From assembly GCA_035578175.1 (NCBI GenBank), contig JAQMRL010000001.1, positions 51,855,553 to 51,919,552 on the forward strand: a DNA stretch of 64,000 nucleotides, in the 5' to 3' direction. The notes under the pieces were generated by a model. That model saw only the letters and a list, made by a program, of their open reading frames with translations, had not been told where the DNA came from and made no database searches. Origin of the DNA: Catonia carolina. Taxonomy: Eukaryota > Arthropoda > Insecta > Hemiptera > Achilidae. The stretch's first letter is position 1. Each line of letters begins with the position of its first letter. Below are positions 33,500 to 45,620 of this stretch, piece after piece. The position numbers and the translations under genes are program-made.

Positions 33500-34200
33500 T
33501 AGTCAAATATCAGTCAGAGTATTCCGATCTTTGCCTCGTATAAGCAGGCGTACCACAACGTAGGTGCCAGCACCTTTCTCCACAGTATATTCTTATAGAT
33601 CTACCGACGTATGAAAACGTACTTACAGCTACCTTTGCAGATGATACTGCAATTTTATTAGCGCATGAATAATCAGCTAAAATATTCCAACAGCTGCAGT
33701 GTCATAACAATTTTATACAGGATTGGAAAAAAAGATAGGAACTACAAACAAATGAATTGAAAAGTTCTCACATTACAGTTACATTAAGAAAGACAACCAG
33801 TATTATACAACCACCAGTATTTTTTAATAACAAAGAGATTCAACCAAATACTGTATCATGTAATTCATCTTGACCGACACCTGAATTAGAAGAGACACAT
33901 CACAACAAAACGGAAACATTTCCGTTCAGTTTAACCAATTAATACGTTAGTTTAAACAATTTTATTGGTTAATCGGGAAGAAATCGACACTATCACTACA
34001 TAACAAACCCTTAAATCCACAAAACCATATTTAAACTAATGCGTGTTTACGGCATACGATGTGGGACACGGGATTTAATTCCAAGAAGAAATCATTAAAA
34101 GATTTCAGTCAAAATTTCTCCGTACAATTAGATCAACACCTTGGTATATTTCAAAACGGTATCATACATTGAGACACTAACATATTAACAGTAAAAGGAT
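33500..34200 (+). pseudogene. Jockey-type LINE, RT palm fragment
   Basis: Interrupted frames read ISVEYSDLCLV then AGVPQ (the QGxPQG-type block before the palm). Next comes LPTYENVLTATFADDTAILL with the catalytic FADD at 33,634-33,645, then IFQQLQCHNNFIQDWKK and HITVTLRKTTS. The pieces are in the right order for a Jockey-clade RT. There are many stops, and no 3' end was identified. Confidence 0.75.
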
Positions 34201-36079
34201 TAATAAAAAATTGTGTAAAATATAAAATTAATTAAAAAGTCACAATTATCAGCTCACCATTAACAGTGAAACACGAAGACGATTAAAAAGAAAATACAAC
34301 AGATTTATCTAAATTTTTATAAATTTTACCTCGTAAAATTATTGTATATAATTAGGCCTACTTTTTTCATCAATATTACATGTACTTGCTTGGTTCTGAA
34401 ATAGCATTTTGGGGTAACTCCAGGCAGTTATCAATCTAATATCGTTAAACCTTGTTAAAAGGTTTATTCGTCTTTCGAAAAGTGAGCAGATTGTAAATAT
34501 TTTCTGTACAATATAAAAAGTTCATCTAATTTTGCAGTTGGTTTTAGTACGAGTCCCTCCTGAACCCTCATCCAGCTGTTTAAACTGTAGAAATAATGAC
34601 AGAAAAGTGTCAAATACCATACTGAGAATAATACTGACATTTAAATAGACTGTTACTCCTTTTTGTTTCTCATAAAATTTGCTGTCTTTTACTTATTAAA
34701 AATGTATAATCGTACAACGTTTACCTTTTAAGAGGACATCATAATTTAGGCCTAGTACCTGCATGTAAAATGGTAATGAATGGTCAATCATAGTTGATGT
34801 GGCATTAACAAAGAAAGGATATTTGTATGACAATGGAACAATTAATAATGTCATTTGATGACTGGTTTATGACAGTTTGTCATGGAAATAAATATAACGC
34901 TTACGGCTGCTAATGCAATGTTGCCTACACTAAATAGGCCTACGTAACATGACAGGGTAATTAAAATGTAGAGAAGAGAGCCGGGGCAGCTGTTGCGCAG
35001 TGCGCGGGAAACCGGAAGTAATACGTCACACGTCGAGTTGTAAAAACAAAGAAAAAGCTCCCTCGTCAGAACGATAAATAACAGGGCAGATAACGATGTA
35101 AATTACGTGAGGTGTAATAACTCATTTGGACATCGGTGAGAGAGAGACTACCAGCTAGTCTGTATTGTGTGCTAATCTCTGTGTGCATTTCTGCCTATGC
35201 CTGCTGTGTGGTGCGTTTATGAGCGAGTCCATGTTTTATGTCAGTTACTTATCGCTGCTGATCTCGTCGGTCAGATTACTTTTAAATATTCCCGTATAAT
35301 TCTAATAATTTTCATTCTCGGTCTGACCATGTGCAGAATTTTTTTAAAATAAAAAATAAACATATCACCGACTTTGATTGAACTCCATTATTAAATTTAA
35401 TCCTTGCTGATCTGAAATAGAGATAAGTTTTATTTTCCTTTGGTAAAACTAAATCTGTACACTAACAAACAAAATTACCTTTGTTCTGGAACTCATTGGT
35501 TCAATGTGTGTGGGTATTCCTGCAATTTTATAAATAAAAACCAATATATAGACCTATTACAATATTAGAGAAACAATTAAATTATGGCTACATCAGAAAA
35601 ATAGGGTTGCTATTTGGTACCTAACGACATAAATAATAAAAAGTATAAAAGGGTTGTAATCTTGTTGTTGCACCGTCGCGAGAAAACTTATTTACTAAAT
35701 AATAATTATAGCATAAATGCATAGAATTTATAATATAAGCATAGAACACAAATTAAAGAATAAAGATAAGACTTACATTACTCAAAAGTCTTAAGTCGTA
35801 TTAAAAGTTATTTAAAGTCTTACTTAAATCTTAAAATAAGATTATAACATAAAAATGGATTTCACTAATGTTTTTCACAACAAAATCATTTTTCATGTGT
35901 TTGTCTACATACCTATTTAAAAAAATTAAGTTTTATTTAAGGTGGCGGATGAAATTTAAAAACAACCAAAACGTAGATTTTAGAACTATGTTAACTTACA
36001 TTTCTTTCCTTCTCAGAATATTTCTCATATATGAAGTATAAATCTGTTTACATACTGAAATATCTCAACCTTTTTTTTA
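34201..36079. other. Unique-looking stretch without gene
   Basis: No reading frames or repeats. 34,760-35,060 looks unique, with AACAATTAATAATGTCATTT, then GTTTATGACAGTTTGTCATG and a GC-rich GCCGGGGCAGCTG. It could be a regulatory segment, but nothing proves it. Confidence 0.35.
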
Positions 36080-36700
36080 TCCGAGGCGGCGAGAAAAATT
36101 CATGTTCACTCCCTCACGATGGGGGAAGTAGTGTTGGACTCAATTGAGGCGTCCTCGTCCAGCCCCAAGGAGGCCACAACCGCCTTACCAACCGAAACCC
36201 GCCGCCTGGCTACTTGATCCGACATCAGCAAACAAGCCTCCACCTCTCTCAGAACTTTTCATATAATACTACAAGGGAAATGTCGGGTTAATAAAAAATT
36301 TACGTACTGCCAGCGGGGCGTGGAAGGGAACTGTAGCCTAATTCTCCTCTCGCTGTCACTGACCAACACTCACTCTCTCACTTTCATTCATCTCTTTCAT
36401 CACCAGCTCAGGAAATTAGTGTGCCTACCTTACCTACTGAGATCGGGACAGGATTAATTCATTATGGGAGAGGGTGATCCTGCTGATCTCCATTTGTCTC
36501 CTCTCTCCGCAGTCTCCCGACCACCCTCTCCGCAAACTGAGCCTTCAACTTCCAGCTCTCCTCATCCTGCAGCATCGCTGCTCCAACTCAACCTGTTCAT
36601 TATTATTCGTCGATCGGAAAAGAAATTTAGTCTTTGTTCATGTAATTATTTATTTATGGTGGATCAATAAAATTTTGAAGTCGCTTACCTTCTCTTAAGT
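36080..36700. other. GC-richer segment with short open frames
   Basis: Less AT-rich than its surroundings, with CCCTCACGATGGGGGAAGTA, then pyrimidine-rich CTCTC tracts. Overlapping plus frames exist at 36,464-36,670 and 36,474-36,698 (serine/proline-rich, no domain). It could be part of an unidentified transcript or an old element. Confidence 0.3.
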
Positions 36701-36754
36701 TTTCTAAACGTGTCCTTTCGTCTTTTGTCTGTTGGATGAGATAATAATTGTATC

Positions 36755-36900
36755 ACAGACCCGTAGGGTAGTAGTCAGGGTAATGGCTTATATGTCGGGG
36801 TCTCGGGTTCGGTTCCACACCCGGTTTAGAATTTTCCCATCACTCATTTTTATCTATCATCCTTCACCATTTGCATAACCCTTAAATTTCATAATATTCG
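36755..36900 (+). mobile_element. tRNA-derived SINE, family 3
   Basis: ACCCGTAGGGTAGTAGTCAG (A-box side), then GGGTTCGGTTCC (B box), then the family body CATCACTCATTTTTATCTAT shared with 6,840-6,992. Confidence 0.6.
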
Positions 36901-37494
36901 GACGTAAACAAAGAAAAAAATTACTATGATAATTTTAGGTTATCCTGGCCATCTGTGATCGAAAATTTATTTTTATTTCATTTTAAATTTCTCAGGTGTA
37001 ATAGCGAATATCAAAAGCTAATAAAACAACCTCAGTTAAGCATGTTTAGTAAGAATTTTATATTCAATTACTCTATACTCCGTCCCGTGTATCATTTACA
37101 TTTTTTAACGAAGAAACCCTTATTATTTTGATTCTGAATCAAATTAAACCAGCTGTGATATGAAAAATTACACTTCAATTTTGTGAGGTCTGGATTTCTG
37201 GGGTAAGCTACAAACAATCAAAGTAAGGTTACGAAGATATTACTGAACCAAGCGAAGAATTTAACCGTTTGCAGGAGTTTTGTTTTGATGCGTGGGTGAT
37301 GGAAAGAAATGAAAATATAATAGGTGTGTACTCTCCGAATTTATTGGTAGAATATTCATATTCCGTGTACATGCATAGCGCAGAAGCTATTGCAGAATAA
37401 TAATTGTATACAGTTATTTCATAATTCTGCCGATTAAATATTTCGCTCGATTCAATCGAAGGCCTATAATTGTTGCAGACAGAATTTCTTATTT
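36901..37494. other. Spacer without gene
   Basis: Nothing recognised. Confidence 0.4.
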
Positions 37495-37899
37495 ACTAAA
37501 GTTAGGGTGCCATGCCAGTTTAGTTATTGAAATGAGATTTTTAAGAAGGGTGAAGGGCTGCTCGAGGCTGGATCTAATACATTACGAGGAAATTAGATCC
37601 GAGTTGGGTGTATTTAGCTTGAATGAAAAAATGAAGGAGCACCGGAATCAATGGAGGCAACATTTGGAACGGATGCCAGAGGAGAGAATACCTCTAAAAG
37701 TGACGGAATATGTTACACTTGGAAGAAGGGAGGTGGGAAGACCTCGAAGAAGATGGAAGTAGTCGAGATGTACGGGCTGAAGTGTCTCGTGTTTGTGTAG
37801 ACGTACAGGATGTTTGTGAGTTCGGAACAGGCTTATGCTTAATCCTTGATAGTAAGAAGAAGAAACAGACTAAAGTTAGGATGCCATACCAGTTTAGTT
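37495..37899. repeat. 31-bp target-site duplication around a LINE
   Basis: ACTAAAGTTAGGGTGCCATG... at 37,495-37,525 recurs as ACTAAAGTTAGGATGCCATA... at 37,869-37,899, with two substitutions in 31 bases. Confidence 0.9.
37526..37868 (+). pseudogene. 5'-truncated LINE tail insertion
   Basis: A 343-bp insertion carrying only the polyprotein end. It reads EMRFLRRVKGCSRLDLIHYE, RSELGVFSLNEKM, NQWRQHLERMPEERIPLKV, then RREVGRPRRRWK and a stop near 37,762. It ends AAGAAGAAGAAAC. It is the same family as 56-418 and better preserved: the GRPRRRW motif is in frame. The bordering 31-bp duplication shows that the 5' truncation happened at insertion and not later. Confidence 0.9.
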
Positions 37900-39333
37900 C
37901 CCTTGTAGAAATTAGCTGTGAATGTTTACAAGTATTAGACAGAATCGGCTTGGTAAGGGACCTGATTTACTACCCTATTAAGACAATTATTGGATGTAGC
38001 CCACCTCTTCAAATAGAAGCTAGATCCTATAAAAAAATTTAGCTGCAAGACGCACCAGCGATCAGATTGGATGGATTTTTAATCCAAACTTTAACGTTAA
38101 AGGATAGAAGATAAAGTAAAGAAATTACAAATTGAGTAGTATTTTAACAAACACAAATTATTTTTTTTAAATTTATTGGATTGCTACTAATACATTAGTC
38201 TTCAGAAACATGATTATTGGATACTGATGAACAAGGAAGAAATTAAGACATACGTGTAATTGAGGATGCATTTTTGATTTAATATTTAATTTCAGAAAAT
38301 GTTATTTTTTTGTTTAACCCTTACCTAATTATGTATACAGTTGATATAGAAGTAAATTTATTTTGAAATCGTAGCTTTTGACAGCAATGTGATTCCTAAA
38401 GATTTAATTTAGTTTAAGTAGTAATTAAGTAATTAGCTAAGTTAATCAACTACTACTTATAAGAATCATAGTAATTATAGTCGCTTTGTAGGTTCGTTCC
38501 TATTAAAATAATGTTCGTAAGTTGTGCTCATTACAAAATGTTTGTTTTGCTTTTAACCTAACAATCTATTAAGATTAGATCATTGCAGTTAGTAGGATGT
38601 CGTACTCAATAATTCTAGAGTATAAAGAACGTGTGTAGGCCTATCGACCAACAGTAAAGCGAAGTATTCTGGGAATTACACGTGTATTCATAGACTGTGG
38701 TAGCGGCTTCGGCTCCATAATAACGCGACCATTGTAGTAGAAGGCAATAAAATGCTGTTTTCTTCCTGTAAATGGCAAAAGTAGTTGAGTATGTACGGCG
38801 TATTGTGGTTGTTATCGCTAATAATCCTCAACCACGGGGGCTTTGTACCTGTGTGTCGTGTCGTGAGCTGGTTCGCGTGATCATCACCGCTTTGAATCAA
38901 TCCTGAAGCCCCCCGGTGCCCTCCATTGCCTCGTCTGTAAGACAGAATCCACATGCTTATCCCTTTCTTTGAAATCCATATCCGCCAACGCAAGAAGGTG
39001 TTTCAACTACGACAGTCTCACATAACATGTGGAATAATAATTAGACAAAGACCTATCTACGATTAAATTATGTACTATTTTTCCAATCAATCTAGGTACA
39101 GTATAAGAAATAACAGTTTATCTATTAAATATTTAATCTTTGTTAATTATTTCATTTCTAAAATGACAAAACATGCGTTACGGATTAAAAATTAAATTTT
39201 AAAATTGCATAATTTAAAATCAAATAAAAGTTTTAAGCAAGATGCAAGATATGAAATTGGTGATTCATCTGGTAAAGTAGTCTCTAATGACTGAACACTT
39301 TAAAAATAATAAACGTAAAAGAATTATAAATAT
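37900..39333. other. Stretch without recognised gene; one unassigned open frame
   Basis: A minus frame of 101 codons at 38,688-38,993 lies in locally GC-richer DNA (38,680-39,000). It shows no domain I can name and could be a relic of an element ORF. The rest is AT-rich and empty. Confidence 0.35.
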
Positions 39334-39600
39334 GAAATCAGCAACAAACGGCTTCGGATTCGTAATCTACATAAAATAAATTTAGTTGGCCTGAATGGGG
39401 GTTGAAGTTTCGGTTTTGACCGGTAGGGCCCCAAAACAGGAAGTCAAGAAATCAAAGTCAGAAACTAAAAGAAATAGCAACAAACGGTTTTCGTCTTCGT
39501 ATTCTACAGAAAAAGTTAGCGGGCCTGGATTGCGTTTAAGTTCCGGTTTCCACCAGAAGTGGCTCAAAACCGGAAGTCAAGAAATCAAAGTCAGAATTTG
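39334..39600. repeat. Two diverged tandem units of about 130 bp
   Basis: GCAACAAACGG (39,341 and 39,477), GTTGGCCTGAATGGG versus GCGGGCCTGGATTGC, and GGAAGTCAAGAAATCAAAGT (39,439 and 39,571) recur in the same order. It looks like a satellite fragment or a duplicated element end. Confidence 0.65.
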
Positions 39601-39660
39601 GAAACAAAAAAGTGTCGTTCGATTTCACTTACAGAGTAGATACAGATATCACTAATGGTT

Positions 39661-41149
39661 TATGGCATGGGTCAAAGGTAAGCCTTTACGAAAATTGCCA
39701 CCAGCCATGAGACGTGTCGTCTCACGAAAGGGATTTTTGTTATTTAATTTATAGTAGTTTCAGTTATGTCTTGTAAACTTAATTATATTATGATAACTTA
39801 AGTACAGCACGCGTGCACATTTCATAAGTTTAATTTTATTTGTGTTTAGTGAATAAATTTGTATTATGACTGTAAGAACGCAAGGAAATAATAATGAAAA
39901 GAATGATGTACGAGTGAATTTCTAAGAATGTTTGCTTTGAGGAAGGAGCTTTCGAGTGTCGGGTAGGATTTTACGGGGGGGTTAATGATCATGATGGACT
40001 GTTGCGGTTAGATTTATGGGCAAACACAAAGGTTAAGACTCCAGTGGTTGTTAGAGAATTACATTCGAGACCATTAAATCAAAATAGAGGCTATTTTCAA
40101 GCTATAAGTCGTTAAGACAACAGCATGCAAGCAAGGACAAATAAAATGGCGGCCTCTTGCAGTTAATGGCAACTAATTATAGATGGAAATCTTGGTACGG
40201 TATTAAATTATACGGCCGGCTGTCAATTTCATCAATCCATCATCATTAGGGGTCTGGCGGTACGCCCTTCCCCTTAATTACAATTAATTATGCTGATAAC
40301 GAGCTGTTCACTTCCTTTTGTTTAATTGCACCCCCACACCATTATTATCATAGCGTAGTTTAGTCAGTCAACGTCCCTATCCTACAGTTATTATCGTTAT
40401 TATATATCTACCGTAATACAGCCCTACTCTGTTTTTGACACTCCTACTAAGCCCGTGAGGAAGGTGCGATTTTTGACTGTCATTACATGTTATTTTCTGA
40501 TATCTGATACACGCTTACAATACTCTTACCCTTCCTTCCTAGAAACAACACCAATACTCCCTTTCCTGAATCATGTTGAAATATATTACACAAAGTGATA
40601 TCTTATCTACCATCCATTTCCTGTATTCCTGAACCTACAACTACTGTTAAGATACATACAACTGATAATATCATAAAATAATCGGAGGTGAAATTTTCAT
40701 TGGTATATAAATGTAGTCTTAAATTACAATACAAAATTTATGACCAATAAAAAAACCGTAGTTATCGTATTATTTCATTCTCTTGCTCATATCTAGGCCT
40801 GTATAGGGAAAGAAAATGTTTTCATGTCGATTTTTCTAAATCGAGTTTTCACAGGAAATATATACGTTCCCAGCCCCTGAATTCAAAACAGATGTTTGTT
40901 AGTGTATGAGCGAGTGAGCAAAATATCTCAAAAACGGAATATCCTATCAAGTTGAGGAGGAAATTAATCTACTACCTAATTATAGTTAGAAGCCATATCC
41001 TAGGGTTGGTGTTACATAGTTTTCTCTGTACAAAAGGGACTTTTAAACAAGACCAAAACTTTAATCATGAAATTAAATTATACAAAAACATGTTATAAAA
41101 CAGTTACAATCTAAATTATGGATAAATTGAATCACAATTAATATTATTG
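39661..41149. other. Stretch without gene; conserved-looking patch
   Basis: 40,140-40,400 is unique-looking and rich in homeodomain core words (AACTAATTATAG, CCTTAATTACAATTAATTAT, TTTAATTGCACC). No reading frame. Confidence 0.35.
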
Positions 41150-42045
41150 ATCAAGATAACAACCAAAAACTTTCTTTTCACTGCATCTTCGAACTGTTGT
41201 GGCTTTCTTGTAGCGTTTCCTCGGATGACCTCTGAAATATTTTACAGTGATGCTTGCTGGGGAATTCTGAGGTCATTCGAACGTTCTAGATGTTGTACTC
41301 ACTTTTAACGGTGAGGCTGGTCCCTGAAATTAGCCTATTAGCCAACGATTTCCTCATTTCTTATTCTTTCCGCACTGCAAAGGACCCTCAAGATCCTCAA
41401 GAAGGCCGTTACTGCTGGTTGAAACATGCTCATATCTTTATCTTTCAGTGCCTAGGTTTCACTTCCATAAATATTTGATGGCATTAGCATTGAATTACAT
41501 GATTTCAATTCCTGTCCCACACTCACCTTATTCCCAAGGTTTCTTCTAGTTGCACATTACACTGATTCTTATCCACGTCATTAATAACATTGCACGATAT
41601 TTCACAACCCAAATAATTTTTTTAATAATTGTGGTATCATTTAGGCCTACATTTAACTAGCATAATTGATGTAATTGGGTCGTTCCTCTTAAAACCCACA
41701 ATCTTAATCTTCGAAATTTATATTTTGCAGTTATAAAGTTACGCTAGTTAATTTAGTTTATAAATTATTTACTGCAATTCATCTTCGCTATTACGTAGGA
41801 TAATGATGTTGTCCACAAACAATAAGCGATTAACGTTGTTCATTATATAAATACCAATTGATATGTCATTCCTCCACAGAAAACACGTCATCAAGATTAA
41901 ATTTAAAAACATTGTGGGTGACAAGGCATATCCTTATGGAACACCTCAATTATATGAATAAATTTTATATTCTTTGATCATCCTAACAGCATTCTCATTA
42001 TAAATGTACCTACTTCAAATAATTTTCACTAAATTTTGTAGTTGT
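41150..42045 (-). pseudogene. Very degraded LINE RT remnant
   Basis: On the minus strand scattered words such as YRAMLLMTWI, RYEHVSTSSNGLLEDLEGPL and QCGKNKK appear in shifting frames. They would fit the region behind the RT domain of an insect LINE. Weak call. Confidence 0.35.
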
Positions 42046-42736
42046 CAGTCAATACTTAAGTCGTGAATGGAAAGTATCGGACAGATCGTAATAGTGTCGT
42101 TACAAGTGTCGGGACAAGTTACGAAGTAGGTTATTAGTGTGCGTACGGGTGGTATCAAGTGGTTGTCAATAGGTAAATAGATTGTTTTCATTTTCTTAAA
42201 GACAGTATTCTTTGTTAGTCAAATTTAGTTTTAACCCACCGGGTTGGTCTAGAGGTAAAGTCGTCGCCAAAATCAGCTGTTTAACAGCTGATTTTCGGAG
42301 ACGAAGGTTCCTGGTTCGAATCCTAGTAAAGGTAGTTACTTTTGTACGGATTTGAATGCTAGACTGTGGTTACCGGTGTACTTTGATGGTTGGGGTTCAA
42401 TTAACCGTACTCTCTCAGGAATGGTCGACCTGAGTCTGTACAAGACTACACCTCATTTACACGTCATACACATCATCCTCATCTCATTGGGTCATGGGGT
42501 TGCTTATTGTTCTGAATTGAACAGATTGCAACGTACACACATTAGGGATTAGAAAAAAAAAATTTAGTTTTGTAATTGATTTAATTTGTGTAATCTAATT
42601 GTATTTTTTAGTAAGCTAAGTTTAATCATCAACTATAATTATTAATTGCGTAAATAAATATGTAATTAAAATTGTTATATGTTTAAAGTAAGTCTGTTTA
42701 TTCTCTATCATAAACAGATCCCGAACGGAACTGGGC
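42046..42736 (+). repeat. LTR-like dispersed repeat, copy C, split by a SINE
   Basis: Begins GTCAGTCAATACTTAAGTCG and, after the SINE, continues to AAACAGATCCCGAACGG. Both blocks match copies A and B. It lacks the TGTTCGAGAA start, so it is 5'-incomplete. Confidence 0.5.
42233..42559 (+). mobile_element. tRNA-derived SINE, family 1, full-length
   Basis: Flanked by the 12-bp duplication AAATTTAGTTTT (42,221-42,232 and 42,560-42,571). The head CCACCGGGTTGGTCTAGAGG contains an A-box-like TTGGTCTAGAGG and a perfect B box GGTTCGAATCC. Between the boxes lies a perfect palindrome, AAAATCAGCTGTT / AACAGCTGATTTT around one T. The body carries the GGAATGGTCGACCTGAGTCT and GTACAAGACTACACCTCATT blocks and ends in an A-run. 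It would be transcribed by RNA polymerase III and moved by a LINE enzyme. Confidence 0.85.
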
Positions 42737-42955
42737 TTATACTTTTGTGCGGATTTTAATACTAGACAGTGGTTGTCGATGTACTTTGATGATTGGGGTT
42801 CAAATAACCATAATCTCTCAGGAATGGTCGAGATGAGTCTGTACCGGACTACATTTCATGCACATCATTCTCATCTCGTTGGGTCGTGGGGTTGCTTATT
42901 GTTCTTAAAATGAGCAGATTGCTATGCACACATAAAAGAAATTAAAAAATACAAT
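42737..42955 (+). mobile_element. tRNA-derived SINE, family 1, body only
   Basis: ACTTTTGTGCGGATTTTAAT, GGAATGGTCGAGATGAGTCT and GTACCGGACTACATTTCATG align with the family 1 body. The tRNA head is missing. It abuts the end of the LTR-like repeat. Confidence 0.75.
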
Positions 42956-44279
42956 AAAAACATTTGTGAGTTGTATGGTTTACTGCAAATTTGATAAATC
43001 AATCAATATTTTAACTCATAAACGAGATAAATATAAGTACAAGAAATAAATTTCTATAACTGTACAGTAGGCTATCAGTAAAATATTTTGATCTAAAAAT
43101 AATGCCATTAAATTTCTTCGAACGGAAACGCACAATTACATATTTTTATGCTTTTAGCTTACTTTAACCACGTAAATTCTTGAGTAATTTATTACACACT
43201 GAAAATGTTAACACATAATAATAAAAAAACCAAAGTAAGCAAGAAATATTAAGTTTGAATATATTCAAGGGATAATAAAGTTAGATTTTATGTTCATAAT
43301 ACTTAAGTAGAAGTAAAGAGTTTGTTGTCCATCATTTTACGATTTAAATGCTTCTTATTTTATTGTTCATTTATACTAGCATAAAATAAATTGTATTCTT
43401 CTTTGAAAGAATGGAACAAATTAAAAAGTTGATAATTTTCAGCTGTTATTCTACACGTTTATTGCAGTAAAAATTCTATATTTACGACTGAGGTAAAATA
43501 ATATATAAAGTAACTTATTCATATTATTATCCGGTTATATGTTTGTTAATTTTTTCTATAAAAAAAATAACATAAGATTTATAAATTAAATAAATTTTAT
43601 TCTGTAATAAAAATACAAGTTTTATGTCTAAATTATAAATTATATAGACAATAATGAAAGATAATTAATGCCATATAATTATTTATTTTATATATAATAA
43701 TACTAGTGTAATAATAAAATAAGGAAATCTGTTTTTAAATTATAATGAAAACCGCTTGCGTACTGAGCTTAAAATATTATTATTATAATAAACAAGTTCC
43801 AAATAATTTTGTAGCCTTTGACTGAAATTATTTAATTTTAAATGGCGATTAATATAATGCGTTAGGTCGTTGATTACACTAATATCAATACTCGGTAATT
43901 ATATATTACGCTTTGCGTTATAATAAAAAGAAAATTATTAAAACGGGACGGGTTTTTATAAACCTGTCAGCAGGACTTAAATGCATGAAATCGTTGGAAA
44001 TAATTTATTATTAAAATTTCAAACAACATGATTTTGAACCACTAATTTAAATCAAATTAAACTTGATTTATGTAATTTTATTTCATAGTCTGAGGAGGTA
44101 ATATATTTCAAATATTTTCACTCCATCATTATTAACCGATGCTATGGTGAGTACACTAATTCATTCGTTAGGTTAGAAGATATTTTTTTCTTTTCTTCTG
44201 GCCATTATCATTATTGTTATTATGAGGCAGACACATTATATTTACTAAGATATTATTGAGAACATGTATATGTTTAATA
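42956..44279. other. Very AT-rich stretch without gene
   Basis: No gene or repeat copy was recognised. Confidence 0.5.
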
Positions 44280-44624
44280 TACAGGGTGATTATAAATGAA
44301 ATATACAGTTTCGATAACTTATAAAATTTAAACTACTATAGTAAAAACCAACTCCATAGAGACTTTTACAATGACTACGTATTGCTCCGCTTGTCTCACC
44401 AATTCCATCACACCAGTTTCAATCTTGTTAACTCTGACATCGTATTTCTTCTTACGGACACGCGACCAAGTGTGTGATGTGTATGTGTCTATAAAATGTA
44501 TTTATGTGTCTTAGCGGAGGGAACAATTCAAATACGATGAGTTAGGAGTGGGAATGTACGCATAATATACTAAAAGTATAGAAATGGCTCTTATTATAGT
44601 CTATGTGAAGGCAATTCTTCTTGT

Positions 44625-45060
44625 CGTGCCTATCCGGTTCGGATGTTGGCGATCATCATGGCTATTTTGACCTTATTCGTCGCAATCCGAAACAATTCCG
44701 TGGAGCTCTTACCGAACCAGGCCCTTAAATTGTCAAGCCAGAAAATTCTTCTTCTACCAGGATTCCTCTTTTCCTCTATCTTCCCCGTCGAATGCGCTGT
44801 AGAAGATCATATCTTTTTTGATTTCTTATTATATGACCGACGCACTGCAGCTTACGGCACTTAACAATTTTGACCAATTCCAAACCTTTGTTCATTCTCA
44901 ACAAAACTTCTACATTAGTGACTTTCTGCATCCACGAAATTCTCAATATTCTCCTATACAACCACAATTCAAAAGCCTCAAGCCTGCGTGCAGTCGCCCT
45001 CTTCAAGGTCCACGTTTCAACACCATACAGAAGAGGAGACAGTAAACGATATTATTTTAC
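44625..45060 (-). pseudogene. LINE RT C-terminal fragment inside the mariner-type element
   Basis: Minus strand from 45,006 reads KRATARRLEAFELWLYRRIL, RISWMQKVTNVEVLLRMNK, CVGHIIRNQKRYDLLQRIRR. After a frame change come RGIPGRRRIFWLDNLRAWFG and IAMMIANIRTG to about 44,640. The blocks follow in the right order for the LINE tail seen at 12,985 and 22,230. The insertion edges are not defined. Confidence 0.8.
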
Positions 45061-45129
45061 AGGGGATTTCTTTAACTTTATGATGATATAATTGTTGTTG
45101 ATGCAGTAAGTTATCCTGTTAGATTACAG

Positions 45130-45620
45130 TCTGGTTAAGTGGCCATTACTCCAGTACAGAAAGGTTTTTTGTACTCGAATTAGCCCAAGCGAACTCGGTT
45201 ACACTTGTTCAGCGACGAATCAGAATAAAATTTGATAAATCATCACTAACAGGAAAATCAATCTACGACTGGAATCACAATTTCAAAACACGTGGTGTCT
45301 GTGTGAAAAAAATGCTGGTAGACCTTTTTCAGAAGATTATTGACCGTGCTACTGTGGTAAACATGGGATTTTGTTTGTGCCCAACGACTACATTTTATGG
45401 GGTAATGTAAATGATGAAGTTTTTCCACTGGCCATTCTTTTTAATGTGGATAACGAAAAATAAGACATCACAAGTACTTTTGTTACCGATGACCGGGATA
45501 ATTATGGTACGAATTCAACTACCACGTTGATGTTTACCAACTTACAATTGAACAATTATAGAAAAACCAACTTTAAAACATCTTCCATATAATCAAGGAA
45601 GTAATCATTTTAATCTGTAA
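45130..45620 (+). pseudogene. Transposase remnant of the mariner-superfamily element
   Basis: The N-terminal block reads KVFCTRISPSELGYTC, then IYDWNHNFKTRGV, like the helix-turn-helix region of arthropod elements annotated as DUF4817 or Tc3-like. The C-terminal block reads NDYILWGNVNDEVFPLAILF, matching the LDFFLWGYVKDEVF region that carries the last catalytic Asp. The middle of the domain is deleted. Several stops are present. Confidence 0.6.
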
